From NCBI GenBank assembly GCA_031290405.1, contig JAITNO010000120.1, forward strand, positions 1 to 8,848: a DNA stretch of 8,848 nucleotides, in the 5' to 3' direction. Under the pieces are notes generated by a model. It had not been told where the DNA came from, did not search any database, and was given only the letters and a program-made list of their open reading frames with translations. Both the position numbers and the translations under genes were made by a program. This DNA comes from Spirochaetaceae bacterium (GTDB lineage: Bacteria; Spirochaetota; Spirochaetia; Treponematales; Breznakiellaceae). How positions within the stretch are numbered: position 1 is the stretch's first letter; each line of letters begins with the position of its first letter. Below are positions 1 to 5,818 of the stretch, in pieces.

Positions 1-101
1 GCCTCTCTTACGCCGTTTGCGCGGCGCACAATACCGTTTAAGCGCAAGCTCCCCCCCACCCGGAGGAAGCTTGTTTCCAGGAAAGAACACACCATCCCCA
101 C

Positions 102-323
102 CAAAGAATGACCCGCTCCTACCAAATAATGACCCGCTCCTACCAAGTAATGAACCATTCCTACCAAGTAATGAACCATTCCTACCTAAGAATGAACCAT
201 TCCTACCAAGTAATGAACCATTCCTACCTAAGAATGAACCATTCCTACCAAGTAATGAACCATTCCTACCAAGTAATGAACCATTCCTACCTAAGAATAA
301 ACCGCTCCTACCTAAGAATAGAC
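102..323. repeat. 21-bp tandem repeat array, 10 full units plus a partial one
   Basis: Ten full 21-bp units run from 102 to 311, followed by a partial unit to about 323. Each unit starts CAAGTAATG or CTAAGAATG and ends ATTCCTAC. The two left units and the tenth end CGCTCCTAC instead, so the central units are the most homogeneous. Two forms alternate irregularly in the middle (CAAGTA- and CTAAGA-). Because 21 is a multiple of three, frames stay open by themselves: the plus strand reads repeats of LPSNEPF or SYQVMNH, the minus strand repeats of GRNGSLL/GRNGSFL. The minus-strand frame is open to the left edge of the window. No ribosome binding site or family match supports a gene on the plus strand. 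The sequence shows the repeats directly; any coding role is uncertain. Confidence 0.93.
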
Positions 324-352
324 TGAAAAAGCCCGTGAAAGTTACGTATTTT

Positions 353-392
353 GGCGTCAAAACGCCCTCCGCAGGGCCTGTTGAGGGCGTTT
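353..392. other. Two mutually exclusive hairpins beside the 21-bp array
   Basis: Bases 360-369 (AAACGCCCTC) and 383-392 (GAGGGCGTTT) form a perfect 10-bp stem with a 13-base loop. A smaller perfect stem, GGCGT-CAAA-ACGCC at 353-366, uses some of the same bases, so only one can form at a time. On the minus strand the 10-bp stem is followed by TTTT-like sequence (GCGTTTTGACG), which would suit a weak terminator for leftward transcription. On the plus strand it lacks a full T-tract. It lies between the 21-bp array and the promoter at 406-433. The function is not known. Confidence 0.5.
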
Positions 393-405
393 CATCGATG
401 GGGGC

Positions 406-433
406 TTGACAGTGTTTGTTTGGGCTATATAAT
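406..433 (+). promoter_or_regulatory. Perfect-consensus sigma70-type promoter reading into the 8-bp array
   Basis: TTGACA at 406-411 and TATAAT at 428-433 are separated by 16 bases; both hexamers match the consensus exactly. The expected start of transcription is about 440, which falls inside the first copy of the 8-bp repeat. The nearest convincing gene in this direction is the ABC-F gene more than 800 bases away, so the promoter either makes a noncoding or very short transcript or feeds a long leader. Confidence 0.75.
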
Positions 434-436
434 CGC

Positions 437-504
437 GTTCGTACGTTCGTACGTTCGTACGTTCGTACGTTCGTACGTTCGTACGTTCGTACGTTCGTAC
501 GTAC
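437..504. repeat. 8-bp tandem repeat GTTCGTAC, eight perfect copies
   Basis: Eight identical copies of GTTCGTAC fill 437-500, followed by an extra GTAC (501-504) and an alternating GC tract to 513. Each junction contains the palindrome CGTACG, and GTAC-GTTC-GTAC can fold as a short hairpin, so an RNA starting here could carry a row of small stem-loops. Because 8 is not a multiple of three, gain or loss of one copy would shift any reading frame across the array. Perfect identity of all copies suggests recent expansion or homogenisation by slippage. Translations such as RSYVRTFV are by-products of the repeat. Confidence 0.95.
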
Positions 505-554
505 GCGCGCGCGTGGCAGCGGTCAGGGTCAATGGAGTGTTCACGTTCGATGCG

Positions 555-572
555 GCCCTCTGGGCGTTTTTT
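555..572 (+). terminator. Possible weak terminator (short stem plus T6)
   Basis: GCCC (555-558) and GGGC (562-565) form a 4-bp stem with a TCT loop, followed by G and six T residues at 567-572. The stem is too short for a confident intrinsic terminator. Its position is suggestive: together with the promoter at 406-433 it would define a transcript of roughly 130 nt consisting largely of the 8-bp array. This is a guess from spacing. Confidence 0.2.
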
Positions 573-636
573 ATCATGCTGATTTATTATCGCACGGCTC
601 GTGAAATATGTCAAGAGGGAAAATTTAGTGGTGGGT

Positions 637-932
637 CTGGGAGGCCTTAAAAAACCTCCCAGCGGGGGGTGTGGGGGGCGGCGCCCCCCGCGTTCCGCAC
701 GCCGCGACAGCGGCGCGAATTTACAACCTCAATGCGAATGGACTGTTGCGGAGGGCTTGCACGACGAAGGACGCTACCAGCGCAAGGGTGGCGGATGGAG
801 CGAACAAAGGCCCCGGTTTGCAACGCGCAAGGGATTGGAGCGGCGCGCAGCGTTCCCGCCGCGCAGCGGGGGGAATGGAGCGCAGCGGAACCGCGCAAAG
901 CCCGACCCCTCCGCGCCTGCGGCGCGGAGGGG
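637..932. other. G+C-rich noncoding stretch packed with stem-loops
   Basis: Perfect inverted repeats seen here are CTGGGAGG/CCTCCCAG (637-644 with 655-662), GGGGGGCG/CGCCCCCC (673-680 with 682-689), CGCCGC/GCGGCG (700-705 with 710-715) and CCCCTCCGCGCC/GGCGCGGAGGGG (906-917 with 921-932, three-base loop). Phrases such as ATGGAGCG and GCGCAAGGG recur between them. Several frames are open, but all give Arg/Gly/Ala/Pro-rich translations with no recognisable domain and no clear ribosome binding site. I read it as noncoding, possibly part of a dispersed repeat or a structured leader upstream of the ABC-F gene. None of the hairpins is followed by a T-run. Confidence 0.6.
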
Positions 933-970
933 ATGCGCCCTCTTCCCTCTTCTCTTTACAAAAATAAAGC

Positions 971-1150
971 CGAAAGCTGGGGAGGGCAGCCTTCAGCCCT
1001 AAAGCCTATCGCTGAGGGCGTAGCCCCGTAGGGCGCAAAAAGAGACTGTGGCTCCCGAAAGCTGGGGAACGCAGAGCTCAACCTTAAGGCGTATCGCTGG
1101 GGGCTTAGCGCCGTAGGCCGCAAAAAGCGCCTGTGGCGCCCTGTGGCGCC
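971..1150. repeat. 85-bp tandem duplication plus a duplicated 10-mer
   Basis: Bases 971-1055 and 1056-1140 are two head-to-tail copies of one 85-bp sequence. Both begin CGAAAGCTGGGGA, share CGTAGG and GCAAAAAG blocks, and align without gaps; I count 16 differences by hand, about 81 percent identity. The last ten bases of copy two (CTGTGGCGCC, 1131-1140) are repeated at once at 1141-1150. The end of each copy can form a hairpin around TGT: in copy two GCGCC-TGT-GGCGC is perfectly paired, while in copy one GAGAC-TGT-GGCTC has one mismatch. One pair changes from A-T to C-G on both sides. The window's right edge carries a reverse-complement match to 1127-1142, so the element is probably dispersed in the genome. 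Confidence 0.85.
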
Positions 1151-1187
1151 TTCCTTAAAGTGGGCGTTGCTGATAGAGTGGGGGTTC

Positions 1188-1262
1188 ATGGCGGGGAACG
1201 CTGTTATGGCGGACGTTTCCGGCAAAGACATACAAGAGGTATTTAATGATTTCTGTTTCTGA
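1188..1262 (+). CDS. Possible 24-codon upstream ORF overlapping the ABC-F start
   Basis: An ATG at 1188 opens a 24-codon frame ending at TGA 1260-1262, passing through the ribosome binding site and first codons of the ABC-F gene in another frame. A purine-rich GAGTGGGGG lies just upstream; a second in-frame ATG is at 1206. The C-terminal part reads ADVSGKDIQEVFNDFCF, which resembles an ordinary protein segment, but the frame is too short to judge. Some antibiotic-resistance ABC-F genes are controlled by translated leader peptides, so an overlapping short ORF deserves a note. It could easily be chance. Confidence 0.2.
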   Translation: MAGNAVMADVSGKDIQEVFNDFCF

Positions 1263-2883
1263 ACTAAGCCTCGCTTATGGCGAGAGGACTCTGTTTAAGG
1301 ATGTTAATCTCAAGTTCACTCCGGGGAACTGTTACGGGATTATCGGGGCGAACGGCGCGGGGAAATCGACCTTCCTCAAGATTCTGGACGGGCAGGTGGA
1401 GCACGACAAGGGCGAGATTGCGATTTCCAGCGGGGAGCGGCTTGCGGTGTTGCAGCAGGACCACTTCGCCTTCGATGAATTTTCGGTGCTGGAGGCGGTG
1501 ATCTACGGCTATCCAAAACTCTATGCGATTATGAGGGAACGCGAGGCGGTCTATGCGAAGGAGGATTTTACCGAGGCGGACGGGCTGCGGGCGGCGGAGC
1601 TGGAGTCTGATTTTGCCGAATTCGGCGGCTGGGAGGCGGAGGCCGAGGCGGGCGTGATGCTGTCGGGGCTGGGGCTCGGCGAGGACGACCAGAAGAAGGC
1701 GATGGGCGAGCTTGACGAGACGAAGAAGGTGCGGGTGCTCCTCGCCCAGGCGCTCTTCGGCAATCCCGACATTCTGCTGCTCGACGAGCCGACGAACGGT
1801 CTGGATTTGGAATCGATTTCCTGGCTGGAAGAGTTTCTGATTGATTTCCCGAACATCGTCATCGTGGTGTCGCACGACAGACACTTCCTCAACGCGGTCT
1901 GCACGAACATCTGCGACATTGACATGGGGCGGATAAGCGCGTATTCGGGCAACTATGATTTTTGGTACCAGATGAGCCAGATGCTCCAGCGGCAGGCGAA
2001 GGAACAGCTTAAAAAGCGCGAGGACAAGGCGAAGGAACTCAAGGAGTTCATCCAGCGGTTTTCGTCGAACGCGGCGAAGAGCCGCCAGGCTACCAGCCGC
2101 AAGAAGGTGTTGGAAAAGCTGGACCTTGACAGCGTTGTGGTAACGAGCCGGAAGTTCCCCTACGTCGGCTTCAAGCCTACACGCGACATCGGCAACAACG
2201 TTCTGTCCGTCGAAAAGCTGTGCGTTTCCGCCGAGGGCGCGCCGCTGCTGCGCGATTTTTCGCTCACCGTCAACAAGAATGACAAAATTGCCTTCGTCGG
2301 GCTTGAACATATTGCCAAGAGCGCCCTCTTTGACGTGATTGCCGGTGTGCGAACGCAGGATTCCGGCACATTTTTATGGGGGCAGACGACGTCGTTTTCC
2401 TATTTCCCCAAAGACAATGCCGCGTTTTTTGAGGGAACCGAGTCCATCACCGACTGGCTGAAGCAGTATTCGAGCGACCAGGACGAGACCTATGTGCGCG
2501 GCTTCCTGGGGCGTATGCTCTTTTCCGGCGACGAGGCCTTAAAGCCGGTGAACGTGCTCTCCGGCGGCGAAAAGGTGCGTTGTATGCTCTCCAGGATGAT
2601 GCTCTCCGGCGCCAATGTGCTGATACTCGACGAGCCGACGAACCACCTCGACCTTGAGGCGATTACGGCGCTGAACGACGGGCTCAAGGCGTTCCCCGGC
2701 GTCATCATCTTCAACTCGCACGACCATGAATTTGTGGCGTCGGTGGCCACGCGGATTGTCGAGATACTGCCCGGCGCCGTCATCGACCGGCAGATGTCCT
2801 TCGACGATTATCTTACCGACGAACAGGTGAAGAGGTTGCGCTCCGCAGCGGACAAGGGCCGGGGTGGGAAGCTTGGGATTTAG
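1246..2883 (+). CDS. ABC-F family ATPase, YbiT-like, with one degenerate ATP site
   Basis: This is a 545-residue soluble protein with two fused ABC ATPase domains and no membrane segment, the layout of ABC-F proteins that bind the ribosomal E-site region and act in translation. Domain one has Walker A GANGAGKST (34-42), a QQD Q-loop (70-72), Walker B with DEPTN (180-184) and H-loop His210. A charged linker spans about 240-300 with the SSNAAKSRQATSR block typical of the YbiT branch. Domain two has LSGGE (438-442), DEPTNHLD (462-469) and His492. Its Walker A is degenerate, GLEHIAKSA (352-360), with Ala in place of the Gly before Lys; domain one in turn lacks a real LSGGQ signature (MGELDET, 153-159). 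The start is the ATG at 1246 behind AAGAGGT (1234-1240), matching the usual N-terminus. The family call is strong; whether it is housekeeping or protective against antibiotics cannot be told, though the YbiT likeness favours housekeeping. Confidence 0.93.
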   Translation: MISVSELSLAYGERTLFKDVNLKFTPGNCYGIIGANGAGKSTFLKILDGQVEHDKGEIAISSGERLAVLQQDHFAFDEFSVLEAVIYGYPKLYAIMREREAVYAKEDFTEADGLRAAELESDFAEFGGWEAEAEAGVMLSGLGLGEDDQKKAMGELDETKKVRVLLAQALFGNPDILLLDEPTNGLDLESISWLEEFLIDFPNIVIVVSHDRHFLNAVCTNICDIDMGRISAYSGNYDFWYQMSQMLQRQAKEQLKKREDKAKELKEFIQRFSSNAAKSRQATSRKKVLEKLDLDSVVVTSRKFPYVGFKPTRDIGNNVLSVEKLCVSAEGAPLLRDFSLTVNKNDKIAFVGLEHIAKSALFDVIAGVRTQDSGTFLWGQTTSFSYFPKDNAAFFEGTESITDWLKQYSSDQDETYVRGFLGRMLFSGDEALKPVNVLSGGEKVRCMLSRMMLSGANVLILDEPTNHLDLEAITALNDGLKAFPGVIIFNSHDHEFVASVATRIVEILPGAVIDRQMSFDDYLTDEQVKRLRSAADKGRGGKLGI

Positions 2884-2893
2884 GGGCGCTCAC

Positions 2894-2929
2894 TAAAAAG
2901 CTTTATAGTCTTTGCCGTCGCGCCGAAAA
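2894..2929 (+). promoter_or_regulatory. Tentative sigma28-type flagellar promoter before fliS
   Basis: The gap between the ABC-F gene and fliS contains TAAA at 2894-2897 followed 16 bases later by GCCGTCGC, and separately GCCGAAAA at 2922-2929. The second differs by one base from the enterobacterial sigma28 -10 element GCCGATAA, but its -35 position (TTAT) is poor. Late flagellar genes are commonly read by sigma28, so the motif is plausible here; the match is partial and could be chance. Confidence 0.22.
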
Positions 2930-2967
2930 TAGAACGAAGTTGAATTGTAATTGATAAGGGAGATTTT

Positions 2968-3411
2968 ATGGCATATTCCGACAAACTGGCGGCCTATAAG
3001 CAGACGAAAATTAAGACGGCGGGGCAGGGGCAGCTCATCATCATGCTCTACGACGGAGCGGTGAAGAACCTTGACTATGCGCTGGAGCTTCTGAGGCTGA
3101 ATTCCGGCGCGCAACGGGATCCCGGCGGAATCGAAAAGATAAGCAAGGCGCTTATCAAGGCGCAGGAAATTGTGACCGAACTGATGGTTTCCCTGGATTT
3201 TGAAAAAGGCGGCGAGATTGCCCGGAACCTTTTTTCGCTCTACACGTGGTTCAACAAGGAGCTGCTCGAGGCAAACATTTCCCGCGACGACGCGCGGATT
3301 GCCGCCGTTCGCAAGATGATTGGCGACCTGCGCGTAACGTGGGTCGAGCTTATCGCAAAGATGGGGCCGGATGTTAAACAAAGCCCGGCCGGCATAAGTT
3401 TGGCGGGTTAA
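2968..3411 (+). CDS. fliS: Flagellar export chaperone FliS
   Basis: This encodes a 147-residue, mostly helical protein. FliS binds the C-terminus of newly made flagellin in the cytoplasm, stops it polymerising and hands it to the flagellar export apparatus. The family's N-terminal block is clear: AYKQTKIKTAGQGQLIIMLYD (residues 9-29) is followed by GAVKNLDYALEL, and the later block LMVSLDFEKGGEIARNLFSLY (72-92) is also typical. The length is slightly above the usual 120-140 residues, owing to a C-terminal tail. The ATG at 2968 is preceded by a good AAGGGAGA site (2957-2963). The stop is one base before the next gene, so the two are probably co-translated. Spirochaete filaments are periplasmic, so the flagellin partner would be the FlaB core proteins; that is family knowledge, not visible here. 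Confidence 0.95.
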   Translation: MAYSDKLAAYKQTKIKTAGQGQLIIMLYDGAVKNLDYALELLRLNSGAQRDPGGIEKISKALIKAQEIVTELMVSLDFEKGGEIARNLFSLYTWFNKELLEANISRDDARIAAVRKMIGDLRVTWVELIAKMGPDVKQSPAGISLAG

Positions 3412-3412
3412 T

Positions 3413-3937
3413 ATGCACCATGAACATCACACCCCGGCGCCGGGCGCGCAGGGGGAACTCTCAGCGCTTGAAATCAAGAAGCGCGTCGCCGTCCTTGGGC
3501 GCTTTCGGGAACTGCTCCTCGAACAGCGCGACCGGTTCCAAAACTATCTCGTCGTGCTCGACAAGCAGAAAACGGTCATCGAATCGGGGAGCGCGGACGA
3601 TCTTTCCGAGCATATCAAGATGGAAGAAAAGATAATCGCCGACATCTTTACGATTCAGAAGAGCATCGCGCCCCTGCGGATGGTGTTTGGCTTTGCGGAG
3701 GCAGGCGGCACCCAGGCGGACGGCGCGGCGGCCGAGGCGGCCGAGCTTCAGTCGTGCCTCGAGGCGCTCAAGGACGAGGCCGTCCTGCGCGTCAACGAAA
3801 ATAAAAAGCTCCTCCAAGTGCGGCTGAATGTCTTGCGCTCGGATATAAAGAACATCAGGGCCAATCCGTTTGCCCTCAAGCGGCGGCAGCTCTACACGGA
3901 AAGCGCCTCAGCCTCGTTGCTGGACATTGAAGGATGA
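3413..3937 (+). CDS. FlgN-like flagellar export chaperone
   Basis: A 174-residue, probably all-helical protein follows fliS with a one-base gap and no strong ribosome binding site of its own, so coupling to fliS translation is likely. Residues 18-92 form long amphipathic helices containing the ESGSADDLSEHIKMEEKII pattern of FlgN-type proteins; an Ala/Gly-rich insert at 95-112 is probably a loop. Residues 113-150 form another helix, and the protein ends NPFALKRRQLYTESASASLL, similar to the NPY/NPF tail I associate with FlgN-like proteins. FlgN keeps the hook-filament junction proteins FlgK and FlgL soluble before export. The His-rich start MHHEHH is unusual. FlgN proteins diverge strongly, so the assignment rests on overall pattern and its place after fliS. 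Confidence 0.68.
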   Translation: MHHEHHTPAPGAQGELSALEIKKRVAVLGRFRELLLEQRDRFQNYLVVLDKQKTVIESGSADDLSEHIKMEEKIIADIFTIQKSIAPLRMVFGFAEAGGTQADGAAAEAAELQSCLEALKDEAVLRVNENKKLLQVRLNVLRSDIKNIRANPFALKRRQLYTESASASLLDIEG

Positions 3938-3951
3938 ACGATCGTCGGTGG

Positions 3952-4133
3952 GGGCTTGCTTAACAGGGCCCGCTCGGCAGGGGGCCGCTCGATGGGCGCC
4001 CGCTCAACAGGGCCCGCTCGCCAGGGGGCCGATGAGGGGCGCCCGCTCAACAGGGCCCGCTCGCCAGGGGGCCGGTGAGGGGCGCCCGCTCAATAGGGCC
4101 CGCTCGCCAAGGGGCCGGTGAGGGGCCGGGGGG
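3952..4133. repeat. 43-bp G+C-rich tandem repeat array
   Basis: About four units follow the FlgN-like gene: 3952-3993 (42 bp, most diverged), 3994-4036, 4037-4079 and 4080-4122 (43 bp each), then a stub to about 4133. A typical unit begins GGGCGCCCGCTCAACAGGG, continues CCCGCTCGCCAGGGGGCC and ends GATGAG or GGTGAG. Each contains the palindromes GGGCGCCC and GGGCCC and two copies of CCCGCTC, so strong hairpins are expected on either strand. The array lies between the convergent 3' ends of the flagellar genes and the tRNA and could act as a transcription barrier. A reading frame runs across it, but its translation is only Arg/Gly/Ala/Pro repeat with no support as a gene. Confidence 0.9.
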
Positions 4134-4137
4134 GAAT

Positions 4138-4210
4138 TAGCGGCGATAGGGATTGAACCTATGACCTAACGGATATGAGCCGTTCGCTCTGCCAATTGAG
4201 CTACGCCGCC
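4138..4210 (-). tRNA. tRNA-Met (anticodon CAT), elongator type
   Basis: On the minus strand the 73 bases fold as a complete cloverleaf: acceptor GGCGGCG with CGCCGCT (closing G-U pair), D stem GCTC/GAGC with GG in the loop, anticodon stem AACGG/CCGTT with loop CTCATAT, variable loop AGGTC, and T stem ATAGG/CCTAT with loop TTCAATC. The anticodon is CAT. The paired first base and lack of the three G-C anticodon pairs argue against initiator tRNA. The stem resembles elongator Met tRNAs such as that of Bacillus subtilis as I recall it. A CAT tRNA could also be Ile2, decoding AUA after lysidine modification, so a dedicated classifier is needed. The discriminator is A, and CCA is not encoded (ATT follows). 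Confidence 0.93.
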
Positions 4211-4225
4211 ATCGTTCTGGGGAGT

Positions 4226-4254
4226 AAGGTAACATAAATCATTTTTTTACGCAA
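4226..4254 (-). promoter_or_regulatory. Candidate promoter of the tRNA
   Basis: On the minus strand TTGCGT (4254-4249) and TACCTT (4231-4226) are 17 bases apart and would start RNA near 4219, about nine bases before the mature tRNA 5' end. The spacer is A+T-rich in an otherwise G+C-rich region. The -10 match is only moderate. Confidence 0.4.
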
Positions 4255-4318
4255 GCCCTGTCTGGGGCGGCCCTGAAACAACCAGGACGCCTGAAAACAG
4301 AGCGTGCACGGAGGCAGT

Positions 4319-5734
4319 ATGATTCAATGCGACATTGGACTAATCGGGCTCGCCGTCATGGGCGAAAACCTCGCGCTTAACATGGAAAGCAAAGGCCTTT
4401 CCGTAGCCGTCTACAACCGCACCGCGTCCAAGACCGACGCCTTTCTTGCCACTCGGGGCGCGGGGAAAAGGATAGCCGGCTTCAAGGACATCGCGTCGTT
4501 TGCCGCCGCGCTTTCGACGCCGCGCAAAGCCTTCATCATGGTAAAGGCCGGGCAAGCCGTGGACGAGACCATCGAGGCCCTGCTCGGCGCGCTGGAAAAA
4601 GGCGACGTCATCATCGACGGGGGCAACTCCAACTACAGGGACACCATCCGCCGCACCGCATACGTCGAATCGAAAGGCCTGCACTTCATCGGGACAGGCG
4701 TTTCAGGCGGCGAAGAAGGCGCGCTAAAAGGCCCCTCTCTAATGCCCGGCGGCACCGCCGTCGCCTGGCCGCTCGTCAAGGGCGTCTTGCAGAAGATAGC
4801 CGCGCGCGTCCCCGGCGAGGGCCCCTGTTGCGAATGGGTAGGCGAGAACGGCGCCGGGCATTTCGTCAAGATGGTGCACAACGGCATCGAGTACGGCGAT
4901 ATGCAGCTCATCTGCGAAGCCTATCAGATCATGAAAGACCTCCTAGCCCTGAGCCACCGCGAAATGGGCGATGTTTTCGGGGCGTGGAACAAGGGCAAGC
5001 TCGACAGCTACCTCATCGAAATCACGCGGAACATCATGGGCGTTGCCGACGCCGACGGCGCGCCGCTCGTCGAAAAGATACTCGACGCCGCCGGACAGAA
5101 AGGCACCGGCGCATGGACCGGCATAGCCGCCCTCGACGCAGGCGTCCCCCTCACCCTCATCGGCGAGGCGGTGTTCGCCCGCTGCCTCTCCGCCGCCAAG
5201 GAGGAGCGCGTGCGCGCCTCAAAACACTTTACCGCGCCGCAAAAAACCCCGCCCGCCGACAAGAAAGCGTTCATCGCCGACCTCGAGGACGCCCTCTACG
5301 CCGCAAAACTCATCTCCTACGCGCAAGGCTTCCTCCTCATGCGGGAAGCCGCCGCCGGGCACGCGTGGAAGCTCAACTACGGCGGCATCGCGCTCATGTG
5401 GCGCGGCGGCTGCATCATCCGCTCCGCGTTTTTGGGGAAGATTAAGGATGCGTTCGTCAAAAACCCGCGCCTGGAAAACCTCCTGCTCGACCCCTACTTT
5501 GCCCAAGCCCTCGAAGACGGGCAAGGCGCGCTCCGCCGCGTCGTCGCCGCCGCCGCGCTCAACGGCATCCCCGTCCCCGCGCTGGCAAGCGCCCTCTCCT
5601 ACTTCGACGGCTGCCGCAGCGAGCGGCTGCCCGCCAACCTCCTGCAAGCCCAGAGAGACTATTTCGGCGCGCACACCTACGAACGCACCGACAAGCCGCG
5701 CGGCGAGTTCTTCCACAGCGACTGGACAAGCTAG
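4319..5734 (+). CDS. gnd: 6-phosphogluconate dehydrogenase, decarboxylating
   Basis: The 471-residue enzyme oxidises 6-phosphogluconate with NADP+ to ribulose 5-phosphate, CO2 and NADPH in the oxidative pentose phosphate pathway in the cytoplasm. Residues 5-20 carry the dinucleotide-binding glycines (GLIGLAVMG), and NRT at 33-35 fits NADP preference. GGNSN (101-105), SGG (129-131) and the catalytic block HFVKMVHNGIEYGD with Lys184, His187 and Glu191 are intact. The all-helical C-terminal domain has NYGGIALMWRGGCIIRS and the closing RDYFGAHTYERTDKPRGEFFH that reaches into the partner's active site. Length is that of the long bacterial enzymes. The in-frame GTG at 4304 is rejected: GGAGG at 4310-4314 sits four bases before the ATG at 4319, and that start gives the family's N-terminus. 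It diverges from the tRNA and appears to stand alone. Confidence 0.97.
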   Translation: MIQCDIGLIGLAVMGENLALNMESKGLSVAVYNRTASKTDAFLATRGAGKRIAGFKDIASFAAALSTPRKAFIMVKAGQAVDETIEALLGALEKGDVIIDGGNSNYRDTIRRTAYVESKGLHFIGTGVSGGEEGALKGPSLMPGGTAVAWPLVKGVLQKIAARVPGEGPCCEWVGENGAGHFVKMVHNGIEYGDMQLICEAYQIMKDLLALSHREMGDVFGAWNKGKLDSYLIEITRNIMGVADADGAPLVEKILDAAGQKGTGAWTGIAALDAGVPLTLIGEAVFARCLSAAKEERVRASKHFTAPQKTPPADKKAFIADLEDALYAAKLISYAQGFLLMREAAAGHAWKLNYGGIALMWRGGCIIRSAFLGKIKDAFVKNPRLENLLLDPYFAQALEDGQGALRRVVAAAALNGIPVPALASALSYFDGCRSERLPANLLQAQRDYFGAHTYERTDKPRGEFFHSDWTS

Positions 5735-5818
5735 AGACGCGCTGATTAACTCGTTCCCCCCGCCGCCCTGGGCATTTGTCCTGTCCGCTCGGGGTTCCCC
5801 CTCCCGTATAAATAAAGG

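Noticed and set aside
102..323. 21-bp array as a CRISPR or plasmid iterons
   Set aside because: Units abut with no unique spacers and no cas genes are present. No replication initiator gene or A+T-rich unwinding region lies nearby.
351..650. Open frames across the 8-bp array giving RSYVRTFV-type proteins on both strands
   Set aside because: The repeat contains no stop codon in any frame. Starts and flanks show no ribosome binding site or recognisable domain.
601..1031. Several overlapping open frames of 83-133 codons
   Set aside because: All are Arg/Gly/Pro-rich readings of G+C-rich stem-loop DNA on both strands, with no domain.
1264..2310. 348-codon minus-strand frame opposite the ABC-F gene
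   Set aside because: It is the antisense shadow of a strongly recognised gene, with His/Arg/Leu-rich composition typical of shadows.
3870..4121. 83-codon frame over the 43-bp array
   Set aside because: It overlaps the end of the FlgN-like gene in another frame and then only translates the repeats.
4138..4210. tRNA as an integration site
   Set aside because: No integrase gene or duplicate of the tRNA 3' end is visible in the window.
4304..4318. GTG at 4304 as the start of gnd
   Set aside because: The GGAGG at 4310-4314 lies downstream of it, and the ATG at 4319 gives the usual N-terminus.
4828..5445. 205-codon Arg-rich plus-strand frame inside gnd
   Set aside because: Shadow frame of gnd with extreme Arg content.
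5735..5818. Intrinsic terminator after gnd
   Set aside because: Only a small GGGGTTCCCC palindrome is seen, without a T-run.
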